From positions 1 to 27,892 of the IMG/VR virus record IMGVR_UViG_3300042291_000981: a stretch of DNA of 27,892 nucleotides; one strand, given 5' to 3'. Shown here one piece after another: positions 8,048 to 15,610 of this stretch (the first letter of the stretch is position 1; every line of letters begins with the position of its first letter). Origin of the DNA: a virus. The notes below the pieces were generated by a model. It had not been told where the DNA came from and made no database searches. It worked only from the letters and a program-made list of their open reading frames with translations. The translations under genes were made by a program, and so were the position numbers.

Positions 8048-10639
8048 TTAGTAAGATGTGTAGTATCCACCGTTTCCGTCAGAGTAGTAATATGTGTAAA
8101 TATCCATCAGTGTTTCATAGTCATAATAAGACTGTGAGCCGAAATAGTATCCATATGAGGTATACTCATAAATGTATTCATTGTAGTATCCTCCGTTTCC
8201 ATCGTGATACTCCGTTGCGTAATAACCTCCATTGTCATAACTTGCATCATTTATAGTAATTATATTTCCTCCGCTTGATGTGTTGCCAGTTGGATTTCCG
8301 TATGGCTCATATGAGGGCGTTCCAGTATATTCTCCTTGATAGTATTCACCGTTCCCGCTTGAGTAGTAGTTGTAGTCGTTATAATTTCCAAGATACTCTC
8401 CGTATGGCTTATAGTTACTTCCGCTTTCTGAATAAGTTCCACAATTACCGTCAGCATATACTGAGTAATAACTATAGCCGACAGTCCAAGTACCTCCGCT
8501 TGGGTTGTTTACAGCAATGTCATTATTGCTTCCCTCTATCCAAGTTCCATACGAGTCGCAAGATGGCGTTCCTGTATATTCTCCTTGGTATGAACCTCCA
8601 GAGCCATTAGAGTAGTAGTTGTAGTCGTTGCAGTTTCCAAGGTACTGTCCACTGCTGACATAGTTCGCACCACCGTTTACATAAGTTCCGCAATTTCCGT
8701 CTGCATAAGTTGCGGATGACCAAGTTCCGACAACCCAGTCTCCACAACCAGCATTAACAGTATAGTTTCCAGAGTCAGAGCCAATCTGAGTTCCAGCAGA
8801 ATCACACTGTTGTTGTATTGGCTCAGAATAATAACCACCGCTTCCATTAGCAAAGTAATTATACGATTCGTCACTACCGTAAGAAGTTCCGCTTGGGGTA
8901 TAGTTCCATTCAGACCACTCACCAACAGTATTATTGCTGTATTGAGGTCTTGTTCTTGTTCTGCTAACCACGGAAGCACCTGCTACAGTAATGCGGTCTT
9001 CTTCTCCTTCGTATCCTGTGATTTCTGGAGTTATCGGTTCAGAGTAGTATCCACCAATCCCATTAGAGTAATACTTGTTGTCTGAGTCCTCTGTTATGAG
9101 GGTTCCGTTTGGACTGTATTCTGAGCCGACTTCAAGACCACTGCCACAGTTGCCATCGGCAACTGTGCGTTCATAAGAATATCCAACCGTATAAGTGCCT
9201 GCGTTTATTTCAACGGTTATATCTTCCCTGTCCTCTGAAAGAATTGTTCCAGATGGAGTGCAAGGGTCTGGGTTAACTGGCTCAGTATAATAATAGCCCT
9301 CTCCGTCAGAAAAATACTTGAGTTCGCTTCCTTGATGTATGAGCGTTCCGTAGACAAGGTATACCATCCCAGAGCAGGGCCCCCACAGTACATCTCCGTA
9401 TCCGTTGTCCATGCCCTTCTTTTTATTCGTCCCAACAGTAAATTCCTGCTCTTCAATTGTTACAGTCGCTGGTTCTTCGCAGTTCTCTTCGACTGAAAAT
9501 GGATATACTACATCTGGGTCGCACTCGTCTTCTACGCTTCCATTGATTGGATTTGTAACCTTTCTGAGAACGGAGCAAGGAGGGGGAGGAGGTTGGTCTG
9601 GCTCCTCTGGAGTGAATACCCACCTCCCCTTCGGGGAAGTACCAGCGTTCTCTATTGAAACTTTCCATCGACCGCTATGTATTCTTTCATCTCCAGTTAC
9701 CTTATAAGTGACAAGATAGTCTCCGTTTGGAACTGGATGACCAGCCGTTTCCCAGATGCCTTCTGTAAAACTAGCATCAGATGTTTTATATGGAGTATCT
9801 CCGTCTTGAAAATAATGTTCTACATATAAATCTCCTTCCTTCTTTCTAACACTAATAAAGGTTTGTGTTCCCTTTCCTCCATATCCATCTGCCACTTCAT
9901 ATGAATTCTCAGAGCCCATATAAGTATCAACTTGATAATAAGGACCATATATTGTACCACCGTAATCCAAAGAGTTTAGTATTTTTATTTCTCGGAAATT
10001 CTGTCCGCCAAATCCTGTAAAATTAATTTTAAATCCAGCGGGATAGTGACAACCGTTTGTGTCCTTTTGTCCGACCTCTTCGGATATTATTGTTCCGTCT
10101 GGCAGTGTATATCTGTACCTTGGATATATGGCACAAAAGGTCATATATCCATCAGCCTCCCTTTCTTGCGTAGTGTCACACCCAATCTTTGTCATTGTTG
10201 CACCAATTGCGTTGTCCGTTGTTGTGAAGTTAAACGGGCTCCTTTCGATTCCATTTTCAGTAATGGTCGAGCCCGTGCTTGATATCGGTGGCGTGTTTGG
10301 GGGCGTAAATGAAGTAACTTCAGTCCATAGTGAAGCGTGTGTAGTCGGACCATAGCCCGCCGCACCAATGAAGTTATTTAATTGATAGACCTTCCCTTGG
10401 AAGCGAACTTGGCTACCCCCTCCGTATGTAGTAAAGTTGTCATACTCTGGCACATTGCTTCCAGCCTCAAAAGAAGCCAAACTTCTGGTTGCTGGCTGAT
10501 AGAGGTATACAGCGGCCCCAGTGGCCGATATGGATGCGTAAGCATCCTTTGCCTCTGCCAGCGTTCTAAACTGCCTCAGATAGCCACTTCCGTTGGCGTT
10601 GTGGACTACTATGGTGCAATGCTGTGGTCTATATTGCAT
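8048..10639 (-). CDS. Short-domain family member fused to Tyr/Gly-rich repeat fibre (863 aa)
   Basis: Residues 1-60 are a divergent copy of the short domain found in the next five genes upstream (TIVVHNANGSG, then AEAKDAY and AAVYLYQPATRS). Residues about 66-112 carry a CBM5/12-like pattern (YGGGSQVRFQGKVYQLNNF, later PTTHASLWTEV). The rest is an array of Tyr-, Gly-, Asn- and Ser-rich modules, each with ADGNCG followed by YYSNGxGGYY-type motifs. Two neighbouring modules are almost identical in DNA at a spacing of 249 bases (83 codons). The C-terminus is especially Tyr-rich (DGNGGYY). No signal peptide or membrane segment is seen. The start is ATG, separated by one base from the stop of the 66-residue gene. 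By position I infer a fibre anchored on the head surface; a tail fibre is the alternative. Confidence 0.7.
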   Translation of the reverse strand: MQYRPQHCTIVVHNANGSGYLRQFRTLAEAKDAYASISATGAAVYLYQPATRSLASFEAGSNVPEYDNFTTYGGGSQVRFQGKVYQLNNFIGAAGYGPTTHASLWTEVTSFTPPNTPPISSTGSTITENGIERSPFNFTTTDNAIGATMTKIGCDTTQEREADGYMTFCAIYPRYRYTLPDGTIISEEVGQKDTNGCHYPAGFKINFTGFGGQNFREIKILNSLDYGGTIYGPYYQVDTYMGSENSYEVADGYGGKGTQTFISVRKKEGDLYVEHYFQDGDTPYKTSDASFTEGIWETAGHPVPNGDYLVTYKVTGDERIHSGRWKVSIENAGTSPKGRWVFTPEEPDQPPPPPCSVLRKVTNPINGSVEDECDPDVVYPFSVEENCEEPATVTIEEQEFTVGTNKKKGMDNGYGDVLWGPCSGMVYLVYGTLIHQGSELKYFSDGEGYYYTEPVNPDPCTPSGTILSEDREDITVEINAGTYTVGYSYERTVADGNCGSGLEVGSEYSPNGTLITEDSDNKYYSNGIGGYYSEPITPEITGYEGEEDRITVAGASVVSRTRTRPQYSNNTVGEWSEWNYTPSGTSYGSDESYNYFANGSGGYYSEPIQQQCDSAGTQIGSDSGNYTVNAGCGDWVVGTWSSATYADGNCGTYVNGGANYVSSGQYLGNCNDYNYYSNGSGGSYQGEYTGTPSCDSYGTWIEGSNNDIAVNNPSGGTWTVGYSYYSVYADGNCGTYSESGSNYKPYGEYLGNYNDYNYYSSGNGEYYQGEYTGTPSYEPYGNPTGNTSSGGNIITINDASYDNGGYYATEYHDGNGGYYNEYIYEYTSYGYYFGSQSYYDYETLMDIYTYYYSDGNGGYYTSY
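8316..8650 (-). repeat. Tandem 249-base coding repeat in the 863-residue gene
   Basis: The stretch beginning at 8316 and the stretch beginning at 8565 match closely. Shared runs include ggcgttcc, gtatattctcctt, gagtagtagttgtagtcgtt and ttccaag. The ADGNCG codons lie near 8439 and 8688, also 249 bases apart. The period is a whole number of codons (83), so units could be gained or lost by recombination without breaking the frame. Confidence 0.8.
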
Positions 10640-10640
10640 A

Positions 10641-10841
10641 TCAGAGAGTTACCTTAATCGGAAGTGCTGACGGAATTGTTGCCTTACGCTTTACTGGTAT
10701 GAAATAAAAGTAAGCATCTTTTCCGTCCGCAACTGCCTGCGTATAAGCAATTTTGCACTGGGTAGAGTCGGTAAACTGCTCCACGGATATGGTATCATTG
10801 TTATTAACAATAATAAGTAGTGAATGATTTGGTACTCTCAT
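10641..10841 (-). CDS. Stand-alone short-domain family protein (66 aa)
   Basis: This 66-residue protein is essentially only the short domain: a hydrophobic strand (SLLIIVNNND), a middle helix ending AYTQAVADGKDAY and a second strand (YFYFIPVK). It has lost the FEQPQP-type proline motif of its relatives, keeping only IPVKRK. The ATG lies 9 bases after a 10-bp UUCG-loop hairpin, and the stop overlaps the leader of the 863-residue gene with one intervening base. It is probably made separately from the fibre gene that follows, perhaps as the unadorned form of the same capsid-surface unit. Confidence 0.65.
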   Translation of the reverse strand: MRVPNHSLLIIVNNNDTISVEQFTDSTQCKIAYTQAVADGKDAYFYFIPVKRKATIPSALPIKVTL

Positions 10842-10850
10842 ACAAACAAG

Positions 10851-10874
10851 AAGGGGTGGCCGAAGCCACCCCTT
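10851..10874 (-). terminator. Terminator hairpin with UUCG tetraloop after the 639-residue gene
   Basis: On the minus strand, AAGGGGTGGC, loop TTCG and GCCACCCCTT form a perfect 10-bp stem, followed by CTTGTTTG. It sits between the stop at 10896 and the ATG at 10841. A cUUCGg-type loop is very stable. The U-tract is imperfect, so partial readthrough is likely. Confidence 0.75.
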
Positions 10875-10895
10875 GTTTTCTGTCCACCGTCTTGT

Positions 10896-12815
10896 TTAGA
10901 CTCCTCCCTGTATGGTTACGCCGCCTTCGCCATCGTGATAAATATAAGCACGATAAGCCTTGAACTTCTTCACGCCCGCTTCAGTCTTATCGTACTCGCT
11001 GAACACCCAAACTTGAGGATTTGGCTGAATCGTATGTTTGTTGATATAGTATCCTGCTGGGAAGCATATATTTGGGGATTTCCAAGTTGCTGGAATATTT
11101 GGCGTTTCTGGACTCCATCCGCAGTTTCCGTCCGCAACGAATCGATTTAACCACTGGTCTCCAGTTCTTACTGATATGGTGTTGCTTGGCATTGCTCCGC
11201 CAAGTTGAGTGGTGCTATTCACATAAACACCCTGTGGCAGAGGAACGGTTATGATTCTCTCTCTTCTGCTACCAACAATAGAACCACCCATTACCTTAAA
11301 TGTCCCAGCGGGCTCGCAGGGTTCGTTGGTTGGGTAATCATAGTTTCCATCTGGAACATCTGAGTTGTTATTTGGACCCCAGTCATCTCCAGTGTCGTCC
11401 CAAGAAGGAGATGCGTAGTGAGACCAGTTCCCGTACATAGTTACGAAAACCGTGTAACTCATTGTACCTTCCGTAAATGTTTCAATCACTTGCCCTTCTG
11501 GAGCGTAGTTCTGCTCTGGAGTTCCTTGATATTCTCCGCAAGTTCCATCTGCATAAAACTTCACTGTAGTGACGCTTGAAACATATGACCCGCTATTTCC
11601 AGCCAACTCCCAATAAGCAGTGTCCGACTGTAAAACTGATGTTCTTATTTCAGTGCCTTCCTGTTGGCAGGATGGATTCTCTGGTTCTGTTCCTCCACCG
11701 TTGTCGCCACCTTCATCGGGTGGTGGTTCTTCTGTTGGCTTTTGTTGTGTATAAACACCGCCAGTTCCATTCGACTTCCACCAAGTATTTTCGCTTTCAT
11801 AGACGGTATTGCCATTCGCACTGTAAACATTTAAAACCGATGGAGAATGTCCGCAATCTTCGTCAACTATAGTAACGCTATACTGAGTGCCAATTTGAAC
11901 ATATGTTTCAAGTCCAGTATCTGTTACTATTGGATACATCAAGTCCTGTATGAAGGTTCTCTCTCCAATTTCTGCTCCAACATTTGGGCAGGGTGGGGGC
12001 GGATTTGGGTCCTCTGGGTCTGGTGGAGTAACTTCTTTATTCTGTGAGTAATACCAACCATTACCATTTGAGAAGTAATATGCTGAATCTGTTTCAAGTA
12101 TTATGTTTCCATTTGGAACATAAGTATAAATATCTTCAGAGGTAAAATCCATTGCACTTACTCCTCCAAATGTTTTTCTTACGATTTTTGAACCAATGTT
12201 TACCGCAGGTTGAGTGGCGATTTGAATGAGAACTTGTATTGGTGCGGAATCTTCAATCTCATCTTTATCGGGCCAGAGTTTTTCTATGTCTGGAGGAACG
12301 AGGAATTGACCCTCTCCGTCAGCACGGAAGGTTACTCTCTTATTTGACTTTGTAACTTGAAAAACTATAGTTCCATATGGAGTGTATGTAGTTCCAATGA
12401 GGGCCCTTCTCAACATATTGTTGAAGCCCTTCCAGATTGCATAAGTTTCTTCTCCAAGTTTGAAAAGTCTTGAATCAAGTTGTTCCTGCACACCAAATGC
12501 ATTGGCAATAGCAACTGGAGCAGTCCATCTTCTGATATCTTCTGCTATTTCTGAAATCTTCTGCTCTGTTCCTCCTGCGGAGATTGGCAGTTTTTCAAGA
12601 CCTTTTTCTGTATTAATCTTGAGAGGCTGTTCATCGTTTCTTACAAATCGTGAAGGGCTTGGCTTTTCAAAGTAAAATGCTCGTTTACCGTCTGAAACTG
12701 CCTGCTGGTAGTATTTCTTAGCAAGTTCGTCATTAAAGAAAGCCTGTGCAAAGTCATTCGTAATACCGTTTGTTGTAACGGATATGATGACTATGGAATA
12801 GTCTGGGTAAGCCAT
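10896..12815 (-). CDS. Short-domain family member fused to long repeat region (639 aa)
   Basis: Residues 1-66 are a close copy of the short domain: MAYPDYSIVII, then KKYYQQAVSDGKRAFYFEKPSPSRF and RNDEQP. Next comes an approximately 170-residue globular segment with a helix (QKISEIAEDIRRW) and a PYGTIVFQVT strand. Then come modules related to those of the 863-residue protein (YSANGNTVYES, ADGTCG, ADGNCG, SNGTGGVY) joined by Pro/Gly/Glu-rich linkers (PPDPEDPNPPPP and PPPDEGGDNGGG). The start is ATG, 17 bases after a GTTGACA element. The gene ends in a strong terminator. Head fibre or decoration by position; linkers and repeats fit an extended displayed protein. Confidence 0.7.
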   Translation of the reverse strand: MAYPDYSIVIISVTTNGITNDFAQAFFNDELAKKYYQQAVSDGKRAFYFEKPSPSRFVRNDEQPLKINTEKGLEKLPISAGGTEQKISEIAEDIRRWTAPVAIANAFGVQEQLDSRLFKLGEETYAIWKGFNNMLRRALIGTTYTPYGTIVFQVTKSNKRVTFRADGEGQFLVPPDIEKLWPDKDEIEDSAPIQVLIQIATQPAVNIGSKIVRKTFGGVSAMDFTSEDIYTYVPNGNIILETDSAYYFSNGNGWYYSQNKEVTPPDPEDPNPPPPCPNVGAEIGERTFIQDLMYPIVTDTGLETYVQIGTQYSVTIVDEDCGHSPSVLNVYSANGNTVYESENTWWKSNGTGGVYTQQKPTEEPPPDEGGDNGGGTEPENPSCQQEGTEIRTSVLQSDTAYWELAGNSGSYVSSVTTVKFYADGTCGEYQGTPEQNYAPEGQVIETFTEGTMSYTVFVTMYGNWSHYASPSWDDTGDDWGPNNNSDVPDGNYDYPTNEPCEPAGTFKVMGGSIVGSRRERIITVPLPQGVYVNSTTQLGGAMPSNTISVRTGDQWLNRFVADGNCGWSPETPNIPATWKSPNICFPAGYYINKHTIQPNPQVWVFSEYDKTEAGVKKFKAYRAYIYHDGEGGVTIQGGV

Positions 12816-12832
12816 ATGTGTCTATGGCTTGC

Positions 12833-12839
12833 TGTCAAC
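12833..12839 (-). promoter_or_regulatory. GTTGACA element, 17 nt before the 639-residue gene
   Basis: It stands immediately after the stop of the 103-residue gene (12844), with no terminator in between. No -10 box could fit upstream of the ATG at 12815. Confidence 0.4.
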
Positions 12840-12843
12840 TATT

Positions 12844-13155
12844 TTACTCTATATCTAAAGACTTTGGCTCTGAAGACTTGCCAGACCTCTTGGATGAAGA
12901 CTTAACCTTTTCCTCCTCAATCACAACATCGTCCTGTGACTTAGCACCAGTGAAACCATCTATTTCATCTCTCGCCGCCGCCGACTTGCAACGCTTGTCT
13001 GGTCTTGGGAAGTGAAAAAAGTGTGCTTCCTTGCCCTGCTCTCTAACCTTTGAAAACTCGTTTAATCCATCTTGGGCATCCTCCTTCTTGAAAACCTTTG
13101 ATGTAAGGCTTCCGTTTGCTTCAACGATAATTAAAAATGAAAACTTTTGAGACAT
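12844..13155 (-). CDS. Short-domain family protein with charged tail (103 aa)
   Basis: A member of the short-domain family: FSFLIIVEANGS, then GLNEFSKVREQGKEAHFFHFPRP, in residues 1-52. The domain is followed by a tail of about 50 residues that is highly charged and Ser/Lys/Glu-rich (EEEKVKSSSKRSGKSS). The tail is probably disordered and not shared with any other member. ATG start. It is preceded at 32 bases by GTTGACA, and a weak -10-like TACATT lies 16 bases further on, so this copy may have a real promoter. Inferred capsid-surface protein. Confidence 0.65.
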   Translation of the reverse strand: MSQKFSFLIIVEANGSLTSKVFKKEDAQDGLNEFSKVREQGKEAHFFHFPRPDKRCKSAAARDEIDGFTGAKSQDDVVIEEEKVKSSSKRSGKSSEPKSLDIE

Positions 13156-13187
13156 AGTATGTCTTAATGTATAGACTAAATTGCCAG

Positions 13188-13194
13188 TGTCAAC
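13188..13194 (-). promoter_or_regulatory. GTTGACA element, possible -35 of the 103-residue gene
   Basis: TTGACA, a 16-base spacer and TACATT give a plausible sigma70-like pair. The ATG lies 32 bases after the element. Confidence 0.45.
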
Positions 13195-13197
13195 TGC

Positions 13198-13401
13198 TCA
13201 AGCACTCATTGGCTGAGAATCTTTTCTTCTAAAAGAAGTTGGCTGAGGCTGTTCATAAAGGAACGCCCGCTTGCCCTCATTGACCGCATCTAAATAGAAT
13301 GACTTTGCCTGTGATATCGTCTTAAAGACAAGAGTTTGGGTAGATGTTTCTCCGTTTGTTGTCGATTCGATTATAACTATAGAATAAGCAGGGTAAGGCA
13401 T
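13198..13401 (-). CDS. Stand-alone short-domain family protein (67 aa)
   Basis: I chose the ATG at 13401 rather than a TTG 24 bases upstream, because the protein then starts MPYPAYS, matching MAYPDYS and MAFPDYS in its neighbours; the upstream TTG would also overlap the GTTGACA element. The product is nearly the bare domain: YSIVIIESTTNGE, AKSFYLDAVNEGKRAFLYEQPQPTSF and RRKDSQP. The ATG is 14 bases from GTTGACA. It is one of the two best-conserved members, and close to the first 67 residues of the 639-residue fibre-like protein, suggesting recent duplication. Confidence 0.7.
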   Translation of the reverse strand: MPYPAYSIVIIESTTNGETSTQTLVFKTISQAKSFYLDAVNEGKRAFLYEQPQPTSFRRKDSQPMSA

Positions 13402-13415
13402 ATGTTTTTGGCATA

Positions 13416-13422
13416 TGTCAAC
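13416..13422 (-). promoter_or_regulatory. GTTGACA element, 14 nt before the 67-residue gene
   Basis: It lies between the terminator hairpin at 13431-13450 and the ATG at 13401. Confidence 0.4.
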
Positions 13423-13430
13423 CAAACAAA

Positions 13431-13450
13431 ACAGCCCCGAAAGGGGCTGT
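13431..13450 (-). terminator. Terminator hairpin after the 83-residue gene
   Basis: ACAGCCCC, loop TTTC and GGGGCTGT on the minus strand form an 8-bp perfect stem, followed by the T-tract TTTGTTTGG. It lies 23 bases after the stop at 13473. Confidence 0.8.
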
Positions 13451-13472
13451 TGTTTATTTATGTTAAATTAAA

Positions 13473-13724
13473 TTAGTCCCACTGGTCTAAATAAACTTGG
13501 CCGCTGACGGGGTGTACTGGGTACGCAAGTGAATCGTCTCTATGAAACTTTGTTGGCTGTGGTTGCTCAAACAGAAAAACCCTCTTGTATGGCTGTGCTA
13601 CTTCAGCACGATAAGCAACTTGTGCGTCTTTAACATCAGTAAACAAATAAGTTGCCCGCTCCGTTGCTCCACTCTGGAGGTTAGCGGACTCAACTATAAG
13701 AATAGAATAATCTGGGAAAGCCAT
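13473..13724 (-). CDS. Stand-alone short-domain family protein (83 aa), first after the capsid gene
   Basis: An 83-residue protein starting MAFPDYSILIVES, with a middle helix (VKDAQVAYRAEVAQPYKR) and the signature VFLFEQPQPTKFHRDD, then a 17-residue tail ending YLDQWD. It is the first gene after the major capsid protein, the place of a decoration protein such as lambda gpD. It is enclosed by terminators on both sides and preceded 14 bases upstream by GTTGACA, so its level may be set apart from the capsid gene. No homology to gpD was recognised. Decoration protein is the leading inference. Confidence 0.7.
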   Translation of the reverse strand: MAFPDYSILIVESANLQSGATERATYLFTDVKDAQVAYRAEVAQPYKRVFLFEQPQPTKFHRDDSLAYPVHPVSGQVYLDQWD

Positions 13725-13738
13725 TTGCTTTTGCTTGT

Positions 13739-13745
13739 TGTCAAC
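13739..13745 (-). promoter_or_regulatory. GTTGACA element, 14 nt before the 83-residue gene
   Basis: It lies directly after the T-tract of the capsid terminator. No -10-like sequence is present before the ATG at 13724. Confidence 0.4.
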
Positions 13746-13753
13746 TAAATAAA

Positions 13754-13777
13754 AAGGCCCCCATTTCTGGGGGCCTT
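13754..13777 (-). terminator. Terminator hairpin after the major capsid gene
   Basis: AAGGCCCCC and GGGGGCCTT form a 9-bp stem around a 6-base loop, followed on the minus strand by TTTATTTAG. It begins 20 bases after the capsid stop codon. Confidence 0.85.
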
Positions 13778-13797
13778 ATATTTATTTATCGCTCCGA

Positions 13798-14712
13798 TTA
13801 GACGGCGATAATCTTTCCGAGTGTCGGAGCATTACCGATGGACACACCATACAGGATGCTCATTGACAGTTTCTGGAGACCCTGTGTGCCGTCATACCAT
13901 TCACGGACTTGGACGGTGAGGCCAGACTTTTCGTCTGTGGCCGAGGCGACATTGCCATACCAGTTTGTTGGCAGGGCAGGCTGGCGAGTGGCGATAAGGA
14001 TGGACTCTGGGTTGCAAGCGATACCCTTAAGGTTTGTCATCGTAGCAGGGAGGGCCGCATACTGATTAACTTCAAACCCGTGAATACGAGGCAGAAGATT
14101 TTCAGTCAGAGGAGCGTTAGTACCAGAAGCATACTGGGCACTGATAGCGTTATCCTTAGCAAGAGCGGTGTAGAGCGAAGGACGAACAATCAGAATTCTG
14201 TCCTGTTGAGGGACAAAGCGGTCTGTGAGGGCCTGCGAGATGCCAGCAACAGCGTCAGCATCGAAAGCGGCGACTGTTCCGTTGTAAACCGTCTGGCCGT
14301 AAGGAACAACTTCTGGGAAGTTGGTTTCGTTGACGAGACCAAAGATGGAGTCAAGAACAGCCTTAGAAACTGCGTAAGCGGCAGGACGGATGAATGTTCT
14401 GCGGAGAACATCATAACCACCCTTAGCGACTTCACCATCAGAGAAGCCCATCACGAAGCCATGATGATTGCTGAGTTCAATTCTGCGTTCAACAGAAGTG
14501 ACATTTGTGACTTCGTAGCCCTGCGTTCCGATGTTAGTAATCGGAGTGTTTACCGCATTAGCGATACGGGTTACAACGGTTTCGCCACGAGTAGCGATTT
14601 CACCACCAAAGTTCGTAGTGAACTTGGAGATGAGCGGGAATTCAGCAAGAAGCGTTGTGAGCGAGTCTTGTGCGATGACTGTGAGGTTAATGCCTCCGAG
14701 GTTATTTGACAT
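13798..14712 (-). CDS. Major capsid protein
   Basis: A 304-residue protein that builds the head shell. Its length, beta/alpha pattern and position fit an HK97-fold coat protein: it follows the portal, protease, scaffold and two basic proteins, and precedes the capsid-surface block. The N-terminus (SLTTLLAEFPLISKFTTNF) and the following GGEIATRGETVVTRI stretch resemble the P22 gp5-like branch of coat proteins, and a long A-domain segment with RPSLYTALAKDN (about residue 177) follows. There is no long N-terminal delta domain, consistent with a separate scaffold gene. It is monocistronic-looking: terminators lie on both sides and GTTGACA is 37 bases before the ATG. A +strand ORF across it is a shadow. 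Confidence 0.8.
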   Translation of the reverse strand: MSNNLGGINLTVIAQDSLTTLLAEFPLISKFTTNFGGEIATRGETVVTRIANAVNTPITNIGTQGYEVTNVTSVERRIELSNHHGFVMGFSDGEVAKGGYDVLRRTFIRPAAYAVSKAVLDSIFGLVNETNFPEVVPYGQTVYNGTVAAFDADAVAGISQALTDRFVPQQDRILIVRPSLYTALAKDNAISAQYASGTNAPLTENLLPRIHGFEVNQYAALPATMTNLKGIACNPESILIATRQPALPTNWYGNVASATDEKSGLTVQVREWYDGTQGLQKLSMSILYGVSIGNAPTLGKIIAV

Positions 14713-14749
14713 AATTTATAAAAAGTTCGTATGAACAACTTTTGGATAC

Positions 14750-14756
14750 TGTCAAC
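14750..14756 (-). promoter_or_regulatory. GTTGACA element upstream of the major capsid gene
   Basis: It stands 37 bases before the ATG and just past the T-tract of the 14768-14789 hairpin. This leaves room for a promoter, but the expected -10 place (about TACGAA) is a poor match. The leader also contains the dyad GTTCATACGAAC. Confidence 0.45.
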
Positions 14757-14767
14757 CGTAAAAGAAA

Positions 14768-14789
14768 GAGGCCCCATTTTGGGGGCCTC
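14768..14789 (-). terminator. Terminator hairpin after the second basic protein gene
   Basis: GAGGCCCC and GGGGCCTC form an 8-bp stem with a 6-base loop, followed on the minus strand by TTTCTTTTA. It separates the 264-residue basic protein gene (stop at 14813) from the capsid gene and is similar in sequence to the capsid terminator. Confidence 0.8.
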
Positions 14790-14812
14790 GTTATTTCACT
14801 TATTGTGAGCGT

Positions 14813-15607
14813 TTACTTCTTTCTTCCTCGTCCAGAGCGACCACCTTTTCGGCGTGGCTTGGCTTTTCCCTTTGCTCTGTCTTTCTTTCCACCGCCACCC
14901 TTTCGGCGATTTCCAGTATTTATTACGCCAGCACCAGCAATGAGTCCAGAAGCCTTCTTGCTTCCAGAGCCTCTTGTTCGTCCTCCATCCTTTCCGCCTT
15001 TCTTTACTGGGGCTGTAGCAGGATTCTTCTTTCCTCCACTATTTCCACCCTTTTTGGACGGAGTAGTTGGCTTCGGAGCGTTCTTGGGAGCGGGCTTCGG
15101 CTGGCCCCTCGGGGCTGACTTCGGAGTTGGCCTTGGAGCCGACTTCGGGGTTTGCTTCGGAGTGGGCTTGGAGGCTGGCTTGGAGGCTGGCTTGGGCTGA
15201 CCACGGGGGGCTGGCTTCGGCGTAGCAGGTGCTGGTTTCTGAGCGGGTGTCGGCTGTCCTCTGTTTTGTCCTCCAACAATTGGGGTCGTTCTTGCTGGGG
15301 CTGGCGTGATTTGACGCTGACCTTCGGAAACAAGTCTATTGATTGTTGCAACCTTATTGGCGGCAGTTATCTTGACGCTCGTTCCATCTCCAAACTTAAC
15401 AGTATCGCCAGAGCGAAGAACTTTAGTAAGTTGCTCCTTCGACATAGTTCCAGTTGGAGCCTTTGTAGTGGTTCCGAACGAAGTCTTGATTCTCAGTTCA
15501 CCTTTCCGTGTTGCCTCAGCAACACCAGATTGGTCGGCACGGATTTCGCTACCCTTGGAGAAGCGACCTGCACCAGTCGCATAGTATGTTCTTCCTCCGC
15601 CTGCCAT
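14813..15607 (-). CDS. Basic tandem paralogue 2, histone-H1-like low-complexity tail (264 aa)
   Basis: An N-terminal domain of about 95 residues is followed by a Lys/Pro/Ala-rich repeat region (PKPAPRGQPKPASKPASKP and PKSAPRPTPKSAPRGQ), and then a Gly/Lys/Arg tail ending KGGRSGRGRKK. The first domain is paralogous to that of the 313-residue neighbour: both have GTGxFxRASE / GAGRFSKGSE, then MSKEQLTKVLRSGDTVKFGDG against LTYEQAQKTIRNGDKVTTPDG. The C-termini are also alike. The composition is like histone H1 or a nucleic acid-binding linker protein. Its place between scaffold and capsid genes suggests an internal head or DNA-binding protein. Function is not known. ATG start, 3 bases from the previous stop. 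Confidence 0.65.
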   Translation of the reverse strand: MAGGGRTYYATGAGRFSKGSEIRADQSGVAEATRKGELRIKTSFGTTTKAPTGTMSKEQLTKVLRSGDTVKFGDGTSVKITAANKVATINRLVSEGQRQITPAPARTTPIVGGQNRGQPTPAQKPAPATPKPAPRGQPKPASKPASKPTPKQTPKSAPRPTPKSAPRGQPKPAPKNAPKPTTPSKKGGNSGGKKNPATAPVKKGGKDGGRTRGSGSKKASGLIAGAGVINTGNRRKGGGGKKDRAKGKAKPRRKGGRSGRGRKK

Positions 15608-15610
15608 AAA

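Noticed and set aside
8048-10639. Diversity-generating retroelement target (Tyr-rich variable C-terminus)
   Set aside because: No reverse transcriptase or template repeat is visible in the window, and Tyr/Asn richness extends over the whole protein rather than one variable block.
13909-14709. Long plus-strand ORF (266 codons) across the capsid gene
   Set aside because: It lies fully inside the well-supported capsid gene on the other strand, has no protein-family pattern and would leave no capsid gene between scaffold and decoration block.
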